From: Mesorhizobium sp.
GTDB lineage: Bacteria; Pseudomonadota; Alphaproteobacteria; Rhizobiales; Rhizobiaceae
NCBI GenBank assembly: GCA_030698645.1
Contig: JAUYMV010000732.1
Coordinates: 1-18,753 of the forward strand
DNA: 18,753 nt
Direction of reading: 5' to 3'
Numbering within the stretch: the stretch's first letter is position 1; every line of letters starts with the position of its first letter. The position numbers and the translations under genes were made by a program. The notes under the pieces were generated by a model. That model searched no databases, was not told the DNA's origin, and saw nothing but the letters and a program-made list of their open reading frames with translations. Of the stretch, positions 1 to 7,183 are shown piece after piece.

Positions 1-359
1 AGCGCGACCAGCGGGTGCGCCAGCGTCGCCCAGGCGAGCCGGGTCGCGGTGTGCTTTTCCATGAAGGCGCCGGTGTCCCAGACCAGATGGCGGATGCCGC
101 CCAGCATGTGGAACATCAACGCCCAAGTATAGCCGATCAGGACGAGCTGGCCGAACCAGGAACCGTAGAGGCCGGCGACGAAATCGAACCAGGCTTCCGA
201 CGTCGCCGCAGCGATCAGCCAGGCGGCGACCAGCAGCGTACCGACATAGAGCGCCCCACCGGTGATGCGGTGGGCGATCGACATCACCATTGTCGGAATC
301 AGCCGATAGACCTGCAGGTGCGGAGACAGCGGTCGTGGGCGGGTGGCTGGTGTGCTCAT
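1..359 (-). CDS. sdhC: Succinate dehydrogenase cytochrome b556 subunit SdhC (3' end outside window)
   Basis: Membrane anchor subunit of complex II, which binds haem b and ubiquinone and passes electrons from succinate oxidation to the quinone pool. Translating the minus strand from the ATG at 359 gives 119 residues, open at the window edge. The N-terminal block RPLSPHLQVYRL is typical of SdhC. Ser27 and Arg31 match the quinone-site residues of the E. coli protein, and His84 matches its haem ligand, within the motif FHMLGGIRHLVWD at 83-95. Two hydrophobic helices are visible, about residues 34-52 and 71-87, and the third should lie beyond the edge. The start is supported by GGGGGAG just upstream and by a promoter at 432-460. 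sdhDAB are expected downstream, outside the window; that part is inference. Confidence 0.95.
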   Translation of the reverse strand, partial: MSTPATRPRPLSPHLQVYRLIPTMVMSIAHRITGGALYVGTLLVAAWLIAAATSEAWFDFVAGLYGSWFGQLVLIGYTWALMFHMLGGIRHLVWDTGAFMEKHTATRLAWATLAHPLVA

Positions 360-431
360 GGCTCCCCCGGATGATGGCGGCGATCCGGCGCCTGCGGCGT
401 TGCCTGTCCGGATTGCGACCTTGTGCGGAGC

Positions 432-460
432 GTTCTAGTGCTCTTTTTGCACCGCGTCAA
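432..460 (-). promoter_or_regulatory. Predicted sigma70-type promoter of sdhC
   Basis: On the minus strand, TTGACG (455-460) and TAGAAC (432-437) are separated by exactly 17 bases. Transcription would begin near 425, giving a leader of about 65 bases before the sdhC ATG. It is the best-formed promoter in the window. It lies just downstream, in minus-strand sense, of the terminator of the preceding lipoprotein gene, so sdhC should be an independent unit. Confidence 0.6.
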
Positions 461-469
461 AGCCGGAAA

Positions 470-486
470 ACCGTGGCGGCCACGGT
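470..486 (-). terminator. Rho-independent terminator of the lipoprotein gene
   Basis: Read on the minus strand, ACCGTGG and CCACGGT form a perfect 7-bp stem with a 3-base loop, continuing into a short T run (TTTT counting the last stem base). It lies about 50 bases past the stop of the lipoprotein gene at 539 and just before the sdhC promoter, where a terminator is expected. The T run is short, so efficiency is uncertain. Confidence 0.5.
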
Positions 487-538
487 ATTTAGTCCAAGGA
501 AAAAGCGCCATGAATGCTTCAATCGATTGAACGTCCGC

Positions 539-916
539 TCATCGTTTGCAAACCATCGGACCGCCACGCGGCTTCATGAAAAGCGCCTCTTCCCCGTCCA
601 GCACGATGGCGTGCTGTGCGTGCACGTAGCGGTAGCGCGAATCGGGCGGCGAAGCCGGCATGTCGATCGATTCGCCGGCGGCGTCGGTCACCCGCACCGA
701 GCTGCCCAGATTGTCGATGTCGAGATCGGTCCCGTTGGCGCAATGGTAGATGCTTCTGCCGATCGGCGGCGGCGGCGCTTCTGCCACCATTGGCGCATCG
801 GCCGGCGCCTGCTCGGCCTCTGGCTTTTTCGCGGCGTCGGTCGTGCAGGCCTGCAGCAGCAACCCGCCGGACAGGATCGCAAGGCGGATTTTGGCGGCGG
901 CGGCACGGATACGCAT
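539..916 (-). CDS. Lipoprotein resembling MliC-type lysozyme inhibitors
   Basis: A 125-residue protein with a basic N-terminus, a hydrophobic segment (10-22) and a lipobox-like LQAC with Cys24, so it is probably lipid-anchored to a membrane. A Pro/Ala/Glu-rich linker (31-52) leads to a small domain at about 54-125. That domain has YHC at 57-59, a DSRYRY block (92-97), DGEEALF (107-113) and a C-terminal Cys123. This is the layout of the MliC/PliC family, in which the two distal cysteines form a disulfide and the domain blocks C-type lysozyme. Gln at the -2 position of the lipobox is less usual. The upstream Shine-Dalgarno is weak (GTGG). It diverges from the caspase-like gene and has its own terminator. 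Family assignment is from motif layout only; lysozyme inhibition is inferred. Confidence 0.68.
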   Translation of the reverse strand: MRIRAAAAKIRLAILSGGLLLQACTTDAAKKPEAEQAPADAPMVAEAPPPPIGRSIYHCANGTDLDIDNLGSSVRVTDAAGESIDMPASPPDSRYRYVHAQHAIVLDGEEALFMKPRGGPMVCKR

Positions 917-1006
917 CCACGCAAGCTAGCGTTACTGCGGCGAAGATCAATCGGGCAGCGGCCTGAGCCCCAGGAATCATGCAGTCGTCGGCGCAGGGCA
1001 GCCATA

Positions 1007-1036
1007 TTGCCGGCCAAATGCACGGTGTAGTATGCA
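1007..1036 (+). promoter_or_regulatory. Possible promoter of the caspase-like gene
   Basis: TTGCCG (1007-1012) and TATGCA (1031-1036) are separated by 18 bases, upstream of the ATG at 1066. The predicted transcript start near 1043 leaves a short leader. Both hexamers are imperfect, so this is a weak call. Confidence 0.3.
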
Positions 1037-1065
1037 ATCTGTGTCGAAGCGGGACGCGGGCCGGG

Positions 1066-3330
1066 ATGCGGAAAACGGGCTGGGCATACCTGCTGGCGAT
1101 CGCCTGCCTGGCCGGCAGCCTGCCGGCCATCGCGCCCGCCGCCGCCGGCAGCCGTGTGGCGCTTGTCATCGGCAACGCCGCCTACGACAATCTCAGCCCG
1201 CTCGGCAATCCAGTCGCCGATGCATCGCGGATGGCGGACATGCTGGCCGCCAACGGCTTCGACGTCATGAGCTGCGACGGCGCGCGCAGGGGCTGTTTCG
1301 ACCTGTCGCGTTCGGATCTGCTCGACGCGCTCGACGAGTTTCGCGACAAGGCGGAGGGCGCGGACCTGGCGCTCGCCTTCTATGCCGGCCATGGCATGCA
1401 GACCGACAGCGGCAATGTCATCGCGCCGACCGACATCGAACTCGACTGCGCCGACTGGAAGGCCAAGCGCGCGGTGCTCCTCGACGACGTGCTCGAGGCG
1501 ATGGACGGGGCGAAGGAGAAGATCGTCATCCTCGACGCCTGCCGCAACGACCCGTTCAGGGCGCGGCAATGCGTCAACCGCGGCGTCCGTCCGCTGTCCT
1601 TCGGCTCCTTCGCCGTGCCGCAATCGACATCGCGTTTCCTGCTCGTCAGTTCGACGCAGAACGGCCAGGTCGCGCAGGACGGCCTGCCCGGCGCCCATTC
1701 TCCCTTCGCCGAAAGCCTGTTCTCGGCGATGGAGGCGCAGCCGGCGATTGCGTTCGACCAGTTGTTCAACAAGGTGGCGAAGAACGTCATCGAGAAGACC
1801 GCGTCGCGCAATTTTACCCAGGTTCCCGAAATGCTGGTGCGCGGCGGCGCCCCCGAGACGTGCCTCGCTGGCAGCGGTTGCGGGATGGATCCGTACGCTA
1901 CTGCGCTGCGTGCCGAGATCGAAACGCTGAAAGCGCAAACTGTCCGGAACCAGCAATACGAAGACATTGTCGTGGCGTTGCTGCGCAGCGGTGGGCTCGA
2001 CCCGAAGACGGTCGGCGCGGAGCAGAAGGAGCAGTTCTTCCGCACCGTGATGGCGGCCGCGCGTGCGCTGGAGGCAAAGGGCGCTGAAGGTCAGATGGCG
2101 CTGGCGGCGATGGCGCGAGGGCAGTCCACCGAGGCGGAAAACATCTTCGCGCGCGAAGCTGCCGCGCCGATGAACAACCCCAATGTGCCGCCTGGTGATA
2201 TCGCCCGGTCGTCGCGCAATCTGGCGGCACTGGCGCGGGTGCAGGGGCGGATCGACGAGGCTTTGCGGCTTTATCGGCAGGCGACCATGTACTTGACCGA
2301 CGATCCGGCGCTGTGGATCGACTATGCCGAGACGGCGATGGCCTTTGGCGACTACGACTTGGCGCGCGCAGCCTATGAGGCCGGCATGCGCGCCTCCGGC
2401 AAGGGCCCGCCGGCGGACCAGGTCTGGCTGACCGAAGGACATGCCGACACGTTCTGGTCGACGGACCCCGATATGGCGCTGGCTGGTTATCTGGAAGCCA
2501 ACCAACTCGCCAGGCGGCTGCTGGTCGGCCATCCAGATGATTCAGGCCTGAAGCGCGGCCTGATCGTCACGCACTACAACATGGGCCATATCGCGATGGA
2601 TCGCGGCCAGACGGATGTGGCGCTTGCCGAGTTCCGCAAAGGCCTCGCCATCGCCGAGGAACTCGCGTCCGCCGACCGTTCCGACGCCCGCTGGCAGTAT
2701 GACATCGGTCGCGGCCACGAACGGATCGGACGCGCTCTTGAAGCCGCCGGCGATCTTGCCGGAGCCCAGCAGGCCTATCTGCGCAAGCAGGCGATCGCCT
2801 CCCGACTCGCCGACGCAACGCAGGAGGCGACTTACATTCGCGACGCGGCGCTCGCCGAGGAATTCCTCGCCGGCATCGCCCGACGGCAGGGCGATCTCGC
2901 CACGGCTGAACTGCGCTATGAGGGAAGCGTCGCGCGCATGGCGAGCCTCCGCGCCGCGGCGCCGGACAATCCCGATTTCCAGCGTTTCGCCTCCGTAACA
3001 TTGCTGGCGCTCGGCGATTTGCGCGTCGAGTTCGGCAAGGCCGACGCCGCCTGGCCGAACTATCTGGAGGCGGCCGCGCTCAGCGAGCGGCTGGTGGCGC
3101 TCAACCCGCGCAACGGCCAATGGGGCTGGGACCTCTTCCGGGCCTACCAGCGTCTGGCGTCGACGCGACCGCCCGGCGTCGAGTACCACACGAAGGCGCT
3201 GGCGCTGATCGAACGGCTGAAGGCCGACGGATTGCTTGAACCCGGCAACGAGAAGTGGATCGCCATCACGCGGAAGCGGCTTGAGATGGCGCAGGGCATG
3301 CCTGCGGAAGGGGCACCCGCCAGGAACTGA
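1066..3330 (+). CDS. Exported caspase-like (peptidase C14) protein with TPR-like repeats
   Basis: A 754-residue protein. Residues 1-28 form a signal peptide (basic start, long hydrophobic core, AxA-type end), so it is probably periplasmic. The caspase fold begins at SRVALVIGNAAYD. The catalytic dyad is intact: His109 in FYAGHGM and Cys159 in ILDACRNDPF, so cysteine peptidase activity is plausible. After a linker, the half from about 380 contains helical TPR/Sel1-like repeats, with Ala/Tyr/Gly spacing such as ALARVQGRIDEALRLYRQA, and would serve for protein binding. The frame is also open upstream to an ATG at 979, but starting at 1066 puts the signal peptide at the N-terminus. The ribosome binding site is weak. 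It diverges from the MliC-like lipoprotein gene. Substrate and process are unknown; bacterial caspase homologues have been linked to stress and programmed death, but nothing here fixes a role. Confidence 0.85.
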   Translation: MRKTGWAYLLAIACLAGSLPAIAPAAAGSRVALVIGNAAYDNLSPLGNPVADASRMADMLAANGFDVMSCDGARRGCFDLSRSDLLDALDEFRDKAEGADLALAFYAGHGMQTDSGNVIAPTDIELDCADWKAKRAVLLDDVLEAMDGAKEKIVILDACRNDPFRARQCVNRGVRPLSFGSFAVPQSTSRFLLVSSTQNGQVAQDGLPGAHSPFAESLFSAMEAQPAIAFDQLFNKVAKNVIEKTASRNFTQVPEMLVRGGAPETCLAGSGCGMDPYATALRAEIETLKAQTVRNQQYEDIVVALLRSGGLDPKTVGAEQKEQFFRTVMAAARALEAKGAEGQMALAAMARGQSTEAENIFAREAAAPMNNPNVPPGDIARSSRNLAALARVQGRIDEALRLYRQATMYLTDDPALWIDYAETAMAFGDYDLARAAYEAGMRASGKGPPADQVWLTEGHADTFWSTDPDMALAGYLEANQLARRLLVGHPDDSGLKRGLIVTHYNMGHIAMDRGQTDVALAEFRKGLAIAEELASADRSDARWQYDIGRGHERIGRALEAAGDLAGAQQAYLRKQAIASRLADATQEATYIRDAALAEEFLAGIARRQGDLATAELRYEGSVARMASLRAAAPDNPDFQRFASVTLLALGDLRVEFGKADAAWPNYLEAAALSERLVALNPRNGQWGWDLFRAYQRLASTRPPGVEYHTKALALIERLKADGLLEPGNEKWIAITRKRLEMAQGMPAEGAPARN

Positions 3331-3396
3331 ACGCACGTTTCGTTAACCATGTTCTCGATTGGCCGGGCAGGTTAGCGCCGACCGGCGTGACAATGG

Positions 3397-3411
3397 TTAA
3401 GAAAGCGTTAA
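3397..3411 (+). promoter_or_regulatory. CtrA-type box TTAA-N7-TTAA
   Basis: TTAA at 3397-3400 and TTAA at 3408-3411 are separated by exactly seven bases, the full binding consensus of the alphaproteobacterial cell-cycle regulator CtrA. It lies 46 bases before the ATG at 3458. The left half also belongs to an inverted pair, TTAACCAT (3343-3350) and ATGGTTAA (3393-3400). Eight fixed A/T positions are unlikely by chance in such GC-rich DNA. Binding itself is inferred. Confidence 0.5.
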
Positions 3412-3457
3412 GATTTCGAATCGAGGAGGCTGCGCCTTTGCACGGAAAGGACCGGCC

Positions 3458-3826
3458 ATGCGTATCGATTCACGTTTTCTGCATTCCCTGCCGCTGGCGG
3501 CGGCAGTCGTCCTGGGCGCTTTCGCCGGATCGGCCATGGCGGGCGACTCGCATCGCGAGAAGGTTCACGCCGATTCGTTCGGCAATCTCGTGATCTACAG
3601 CCCCGCTGGCTACAAACGCATCGTCGTCGGAGCCGGCTACCTGGCCGAGGAACTGCGCGCCGCCCAGGCCGGGATCGGCCAACCCGAGGTGGTCTACTAC
3701 GAGGACGACGGCCACGATCGCCCGCGCATCCGCTGCAATCGCAAGCCCGTGCTGCTGCACGGCCGCAGCCATATGTACGGCCTGCCGGACAACGTCGTGC
3801 CGACGCCGGCCGGAAACTGCGACTGA
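3458..3826 (+). CDS. Small exported protein of unknown function
   Basis: A 122-residue protein not recognised as a named family. It has a clear signal peptide: the basic start MRIDSR, a hydrophobic core to about residue 27, and a probable cleavage after AMA before GDSHRE. The mature part, about 93 residues, is polar with several Tyr and Gly residues and two cysteines (in IRCNRK and at the penultimate position) that could form a disulfide in the periplasm. GAAAGGA stands about seven bases before the ATG. A CtrA-type box 46 bases upstream suggests cell-cycle-linked expression. The gene converges on the diguanylate cyclase gene with only six bases between stop codons and no terminator between them. 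It could be a periplasmic or secreted structural protein; no function is claimed. Confidence 0.8.
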   Translation: MRIDSRFLHSLPLAAAVVLGAFAGSAMAGDSHREKVHADSFGNLVIYSPAGYKRIVVGAGYLAEELRAAQAGIGQPEVVYYEDDGHDRPRIRCNRKPVLLHGRSHMYGLPDNVVPTPAGNCD

Positions 3827-3832
3827 GACCCG

Positions 3833-5044
3833 TTACGACGACCTGAACTTGCGGCGCGCCGGGACGGGCGCGGATTGCGATTCCGGCCGGCCGGGGGCGG
3901 CGACGCGGACCCGGTTGCGGCCGCCCCGCTTGGCCTCGTAGAGCGCCGCGTCGGCGCGGCGCAGAAGCTCCGGATAGGCCTCGCCGGGATGCCATTCGGC
4001 AACACCGAAACTCGCGGTGAAGCGCTGGCCCTCCGGCAGGCCGTCGACGCCTTGCCCCGCGAAGGCGATGCGCGCACCCTCCGCCGCAAGACGCGCCGTC
4101 GCCAGATCGGCGCCCGGCATGACGATGGCGAATTCCTCGCCGCCGATGCGCCCGACGACATGGCCCGCCGCGAAAGCATCGCGCAGAACCCCGGCAAACA
4201 CGGCAATGACCCGGTCGCCGGCCGCATGCCCGAACGTGTCGTTGGTTGCCTTGAACCCGTCGAGGTCGCAGATCGCGAAGGAGACCGGCATCGGCGTTCT
4301 TGCCGCGGTGTTTAGGATCGATTCGGCGCGATCCTCGAAGCCGCGCCGGTTGAACAGGCCGGACAACGCGTCGGTCTCGGAACGAATCGTCGCGTCGGCC
4401 AGCATCGAGCGAACATAGATCGCCAGCATCAGCAACGCCACGGCGACCGCGAAGACGGTGCCGAGCGATTGCGAAAACAGCGCGTAAGTGCTGCGCAAAT
4501 AGGTCTGCGGACTGTCGCCGACGCCGCCAGACGCCGCCGCGATCAGCGGCTTGGCGAGGAAATGCAGCGAACTGGCGGTCAGTAGCCCGGCCAGCGCGTT
4601 GTCGATCCATTCGCGGTTTGGCGCGCGCAGCACGAGCCAGACGCCGATGCCCTGCAGGGCCGCATAGGGCGCCTGGTAGAGCACCTGGCGCAGCATCGAC
4701 TCGCGCGCCATGTCCTGGATCGACAGGTTGAGCGCCAGCGCGACGGCGAAGGCCAGTCCGAGCAGCCGCCACGGCGGCTTCACGGCATACTTACGGGCCA
4801 AGCCGATGTCGAAGGCGACCAGCGCTGCCAGGAACGAGGCATAGGTGAGCGTCATCAGGAGGCGGCTGCCGGGAACATCCGCGATGAGCAGTTCGAGGGC
4901 GGCGTTGCTCATGCCGAACACGTAGCCGAGCGCGATCCAGCGCGCCGACGCGTGGGCCCTGTCGAAGGCGATCATCATGAAGACGGTGGCGAGCAGGCCC
5001 GCCACCGCGATGTTGATGGCCAGAATGAAACCGGCGCCGCTCAT
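3833..5044 (-). CDS. Membrane diguanylate cyclase (GGDEF domain)
   Basis: A 403-residue protein that should make cyclic-di-GMP from two GTP at the inner membrane. The N-terminal 212 residues hold six or seven hydrophobic helices (about 5-27, 34-55, 61-82, 92-109, 118-139, 149-170, 186-212), an uncharacterised membrane sensor. The GGDEF domain follows, with DALSGLFNRRGF at 225-236, DLDGFKATNDTFGH at 260-273 and the active-site signature GGEEF at 301-305, all intact. The inhibitory site RxxD, normally nine to six residues before the signature, reads AAGH (292-295), so product inhibition through that site is not expected. The ATG at 5044 is preferred over an upstream in-frame ATG at 5140 because AGAGGTGA precedes it and it starts directly with the first membrane helix. 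Nearby genes do not reveal the signal sensed. Confidence 0.93.
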   Translation of the reverse strand: MSGAGFILAINIAVAGLLATVFMMIAFDRAHASARWIALGYVFGMSNAALELLIADVPGSRLLMTLTYASFLAALVAFDIGLARKYAVKPPWRLLGLAFAVALALNLSIQDMARESMLRQVLYQAPYAALQGIGVWLVLRAPNREWIDNALAGLLTASSLHFLAKPLIAAASGGVGDSPQTYLRSTYALFSQSLGTVFAVAVALLMLAIYVRSMLADATIRSETDALSGLFNRRGFEDRAESILNTAARTPMPVSFAICDLDGFKATNDTFGHAAGDRVIAVFAGVLRDAFAAGHVVGRIGGEEFAIVMPGADLATARLAAEGARIAFAGQGVDGLPEGQRFTASFGVAEWHPGEAYPELLRRADAALYEAKRGGRNRVRVAAPGRPESQSAPVPARRKFRSS

Positions 5045-5073
5045 TTCACCTCTATTGTTGCCCGAACTGCTGT

Positions 5074-5101
5074 AGGATATGCGGAACGAACAAGTCGTTA
5101 A
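5074..5101 (-). promoter_or_regulatory. Possible promoter of the diguanylate cyclase gene
   Basis: On the minus strand, TTAACG (5096-5101) and TATCCT (5074-5079) are spaced by 16 bases in the 110-base gap between the divergent cyclase and 99-residue-protein genes. The predicted leader is about 25 bases. The match is moderate. Confidence 0.3.
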
Positions 5102-5154
5102 TCGCCGGCCGGAACCCCAATACCGGCGGCGGTCGAGCATGCAAGGAGAAGAGA

Positions 5155-5454
5155 ATGACCGAGACAGTGACGCTGACCGACCACGATACGATCCGCGACT
5201 GGGCCGCGGCCCGCATGGGAGCGCCGGCGATCGTGGACACGTCGCCAGCCAGCGGCACGCAGCCCATGCTGACGCTGGTCTTCGATCAGGCCGCCTACCA
5301 GGACCAGTCCGAGCGGCAGACCAACAGCGGCGGTCGCGAACTCGTCGAATGGGACGAATGGTTCGAGATCTTCGACGCGCAGGAGCTTGCCCTTGTCGTC
5401 GCGGCTGACCGGCCGGGCGTGCGCGACAGCTTTCACGAGATCGTGCGTCGCTGA
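5155..5454 (+). CDS. Small acidic cytosolic protein of unknown function
   Basis: A 99-residue protein without signal peptide or membrane segment. It begins with LTDHDTIRDWAAARMGAPA and contains EWDEWFEIFDAQELALV (about 65-81). As I recall the pattern, this matches short conserved hypothetical proteins with a TDHDTIRxWAExRxGxPA start and a W-x-EFFxxFDxxxLAF core, some carrying the doubtful database label 1,4-alpha-glucan branching enzyme. At this length no such enzyme activity is credible. AAGGAGAAGAG precedes the ATG closely, giving a strong ribosome binding site. The gene diverges from the cyclase gene and ends at the strong hairpin at 5465-5500. Expression as a real protein is well supported; its role is unknown. 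Confidence 0.8.
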   Translation: MTETVTLTDHDTIRDWAAARMGAPAIVDTSPASGTQPMLTLVFDQAAYQDQSERQTNSGGRELVEWDEWFEIFDAQELALVVAADRPGVRDSFHEIVRR

Positions 5455-5464
5455 GTGCTGAACC

Positions 5465-5500
5465 GAAAAGGCCCGCCGCGACACCGCGGCGGGCCTTTTC
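5465..5500. terminator. Strong bidirectional terminator between the 99-residue-protein gene and leuC
   Basis: A perfect 16-bp stem (5465-5480 with 5485-5500) closes a 4-base loop ACAC. The stem is flanked internally by AAAA on the left and TTTT on the right, so both strands produce a GC-rich hairpin ending in a U run. It sits 10 bases after the plus-strand stop and 26 bases beyond the leuC stop, serving both convergent genes. Confidence 0.85.
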
Positions 5501-5526
5501 ATGTCGTGCGCGGCATCGCGTCGCGG

Positions 5527-6939
5527 CTAGTGCCAGTCGCGGATGTCGACGAAGTGCCCGGCGATCGCCGCGGCCGCGGCCATGGCCGGCGACACCAGAT
5601 GGGTGCGCCCCTTGAAACCCTGGCGACCTTCGAAATTTCGGTTCGAGGTCGAGGCGCAGCGTTCATGCGGCGCGAGGCGGTCATCATTCATGGCCAGGCA
5701 CATCGAGCAGCCTGGCTCGCGCCAATCGAAGCCGGCCGCGATGAAGATCTTGTCCAGCCCCTCGGCCTCCGCCTGTTCCTTGACCAGGCCGGACCCCGGC
5801 ACCACCATGGCGCTGACCCGCGGATCGACGGTCCGCCCGCCGATCACGGCAGCCGCCGCGCGCAGATCCTCGATGCGGCCATTGGTGCAAGAGCCGATGA
5901 AGACGCGGTCGATCGCGATATCGGTGATCTTCGTTCCGGGCGTCAGGCCCATGTAATCGAGCGCGCGGTGCTTCGAGGTACGCTTGTTCTCGTCCTCGAT
6001 GAGGTCGGGGTCGGGAACGGTGCCGGTCACCGAGACGACGTCCTCGGGCGACGAACCCCAGGTGACGATCGGCGGCAGCTTCGCCGCGTCGAGCCTGACG
6101 ACGCGGTCGTAATGCGCGCCCTCGTCGGTGGTCAGCGTCTTCCAGTATTCGAGCGCCATGTCCCAGGCCGCGCCCTTCGGCGCGCGCGGCTTGTCCTTGA
6201 CATAGGCGAAGGTCGTCTCGTCCGGCGCGATCAGGCCGGCGCGCGCGCCGCCTTCGATCGACATGTTGCAGACCGTCATGCGGCCTTCCATCGACAACGC
6301 GCGGATCGCCTCGCCGGCATACTCGATGACGTAGCCGGTGCCGCCCGCGGTGCCGATCTCGCCGATAATGGCAAGGATGATGTCCTTGGCGGTGACGCCG
6401 GGCGGCAATTGGCCGTCGACCTGCACCAGCATGTTCTTGGCCTTGCGCTGGATCAGCGTCTGCGTCGCCAGCACATGCTCGACCTCGGACGTGCCGATGC
6501 CGTGCGCCAGCGCGCCGAAGGCGCCATGCGTCGAGGTGTGGCTGTCGCCGCAGACGATCGTCATGCCGGGCAGTGTGAACCCCTGCTCAGGGCCGATGAT
6601 GTGCACGATGCCCTGGCGGCGGTCGGTCTCGGAATAGTATTCGACGCCGAAATCCCTGGCGTTTGTCGCGAGTGCGGCAATCTGGATGCGGCTTTCCTCG
6701 CTCGGATTGATGCCGCGCTTGCGGTCGGGCGAGGTCGGTACGTTGTGGTCGACGACGGCGAGCGTCTTTTCGGGGTGGCGCACCTGGCGGCCGGCGAGCC
6801 GCAGCCCTTCGAAAGCCTGCGGACTGGTCACCTCGTGCACGAGATGGCGGTCGATGTAGAGCAGGCAGGTGCCGTCGTCCTGGCGGTCGACCACGTGGTC
6901 GTCAAAAATCTTGTCGTAGAGGGTGCGGGGCGCGCTCAT
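5527..6939 (-). CDS. leuC: 3-isopropylmalate dehydratase large subunit LeuC
   Basis: Aconitase-family enzyme of leucine biosynthesis that isomerises 2-isopropylmalate to 3-isopropylmalate, working with the small subunit LeuD in the cytosol. The 470-residue length is that of the bacterial family. The start [17 protein letters not shown] is typical. The motif [21 protein letters not shown] lies at 131-151. The three 4Fe-4S ligands are visible: Cys351 in IGSCTNGR, and Cys411 and Cys414 in [10 protein letters not shown]. The fourth iron of the cluster binds substrate in this family. The Shine-Dalgarno is weak (CGGAATC). leuD is not next to it in this window, so the two subunits are encoded apart, as in many rhizobia. 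The gene ends at the bidirectional hairpin at 5465-5500. Confidence 0.97.
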   Translation of the reverse strand: MSAPRTLYDKIFDDHVVDRQDDGTCLLYIDRHLVHEVTSPQAFEGLRLAGRQVRHPEKTLAVVDHNVPTSPDRKRGINPSEESRIQIAALATNARDFGVEYYSETDRRQGIVHIIGPEQGFTLPGMTIVCGDSHTSTHGAFGALAHGIGTSEVEHVLATQTLIQRKAKNMLVQVDGQLPPGVTAKDIILAIIGEIGTAGGTGYVIEYAGEAIRALSMEGRMTVCNMSIEGGARAGLIAPDETTFAYVKDKPRAPKGAAWDMALEYWKTLTTDEGAHYDRVVRLDAAKLPPIVTWGSSPEDVVSVTGTVPDPDLIEDENKRTSKHRALDYMGLTPGTKITDIAIDRVFIGSCTNGRIEDLRAAAAVIGGRTVDPRVSAMVVPGSGLVKEQAEAEGLDKIFIAAGFDWREPGCSMCLAMNDDRLAPHERCASTSNRNFEGRQGFKGRTHLVSPAMAAAAAIAGHFVDIRDWH

Positions 6940-7002
6940 GGCTATGATTCCGTTGCTGGAGCGAATGGGATCGGGCTCACCGGCTGGGCCGGTCCGGCTT
7001 GC

Positions 7003-7119
7003 TCAGCCGAGACGGCAGGTCATCGCGCCGGAAAGCTGCGCGAAAAAGCGCGCCGGCAGGCGCTTGCGGTCCTGCAGCGTGAAGTGCTTGTAGCTTGGAT
7101 CTCCGAAGAGCCGTTCCAT
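7003..7119 (-). CDS. Possible very small gene downstream of mgtC
   Basis: From the ATG at 7119, this minus-strand frame gives 38 residues beginning MERLFGDPSYKHF and ending SGAMTCRLG. The composition is protein-like (aromatic, basic and acidic residues well mixed), and third codon positions are mostly G or C as in neighbouring genes. The coding character seems to extend further upstream (AAIAETGKDCYLRA), towards the mgtC stop at 7184. No convincing start or ribosome binding site is seen there, and the nearest in-frame alternative is a TTG at 7239 inside mgtC. It lies between mgtC and leuC on the same strand. It may be a real small gene with a non-standard start, or the surviving 3' end of a decayed gene. 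No family recognised. Confidence 0.3.
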   Translation of the reverse strand: MERLFGDPSYKHFTLQDRKRLPARFFAQLSGAMTCRLG

Positions 7120-7183
7120 CGCCCGCAGATAGCAATCTTTGCCGGTTTCGGCAATCGCCGCGCTCAGCCTGCGCGAACGCCGC

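Noticed and set aside
688..2532. A 614-codon open frame on the minus strand, antisense to the caspase-like gene
   Set aside because: Arg-rich, low-complexity product with no recognisable motif, opposite a gene with clear catalytic motifs and a signal peptide; an artefact of GC-rich codon positions.
5155..5454. 1,4-alpha-glucan branching enzyme
   Set aside because: Similar short proteins carry this label as I recall it, but 99 residues cannot hold the glycoside hydrolase barrel and no catalytic motif is present.
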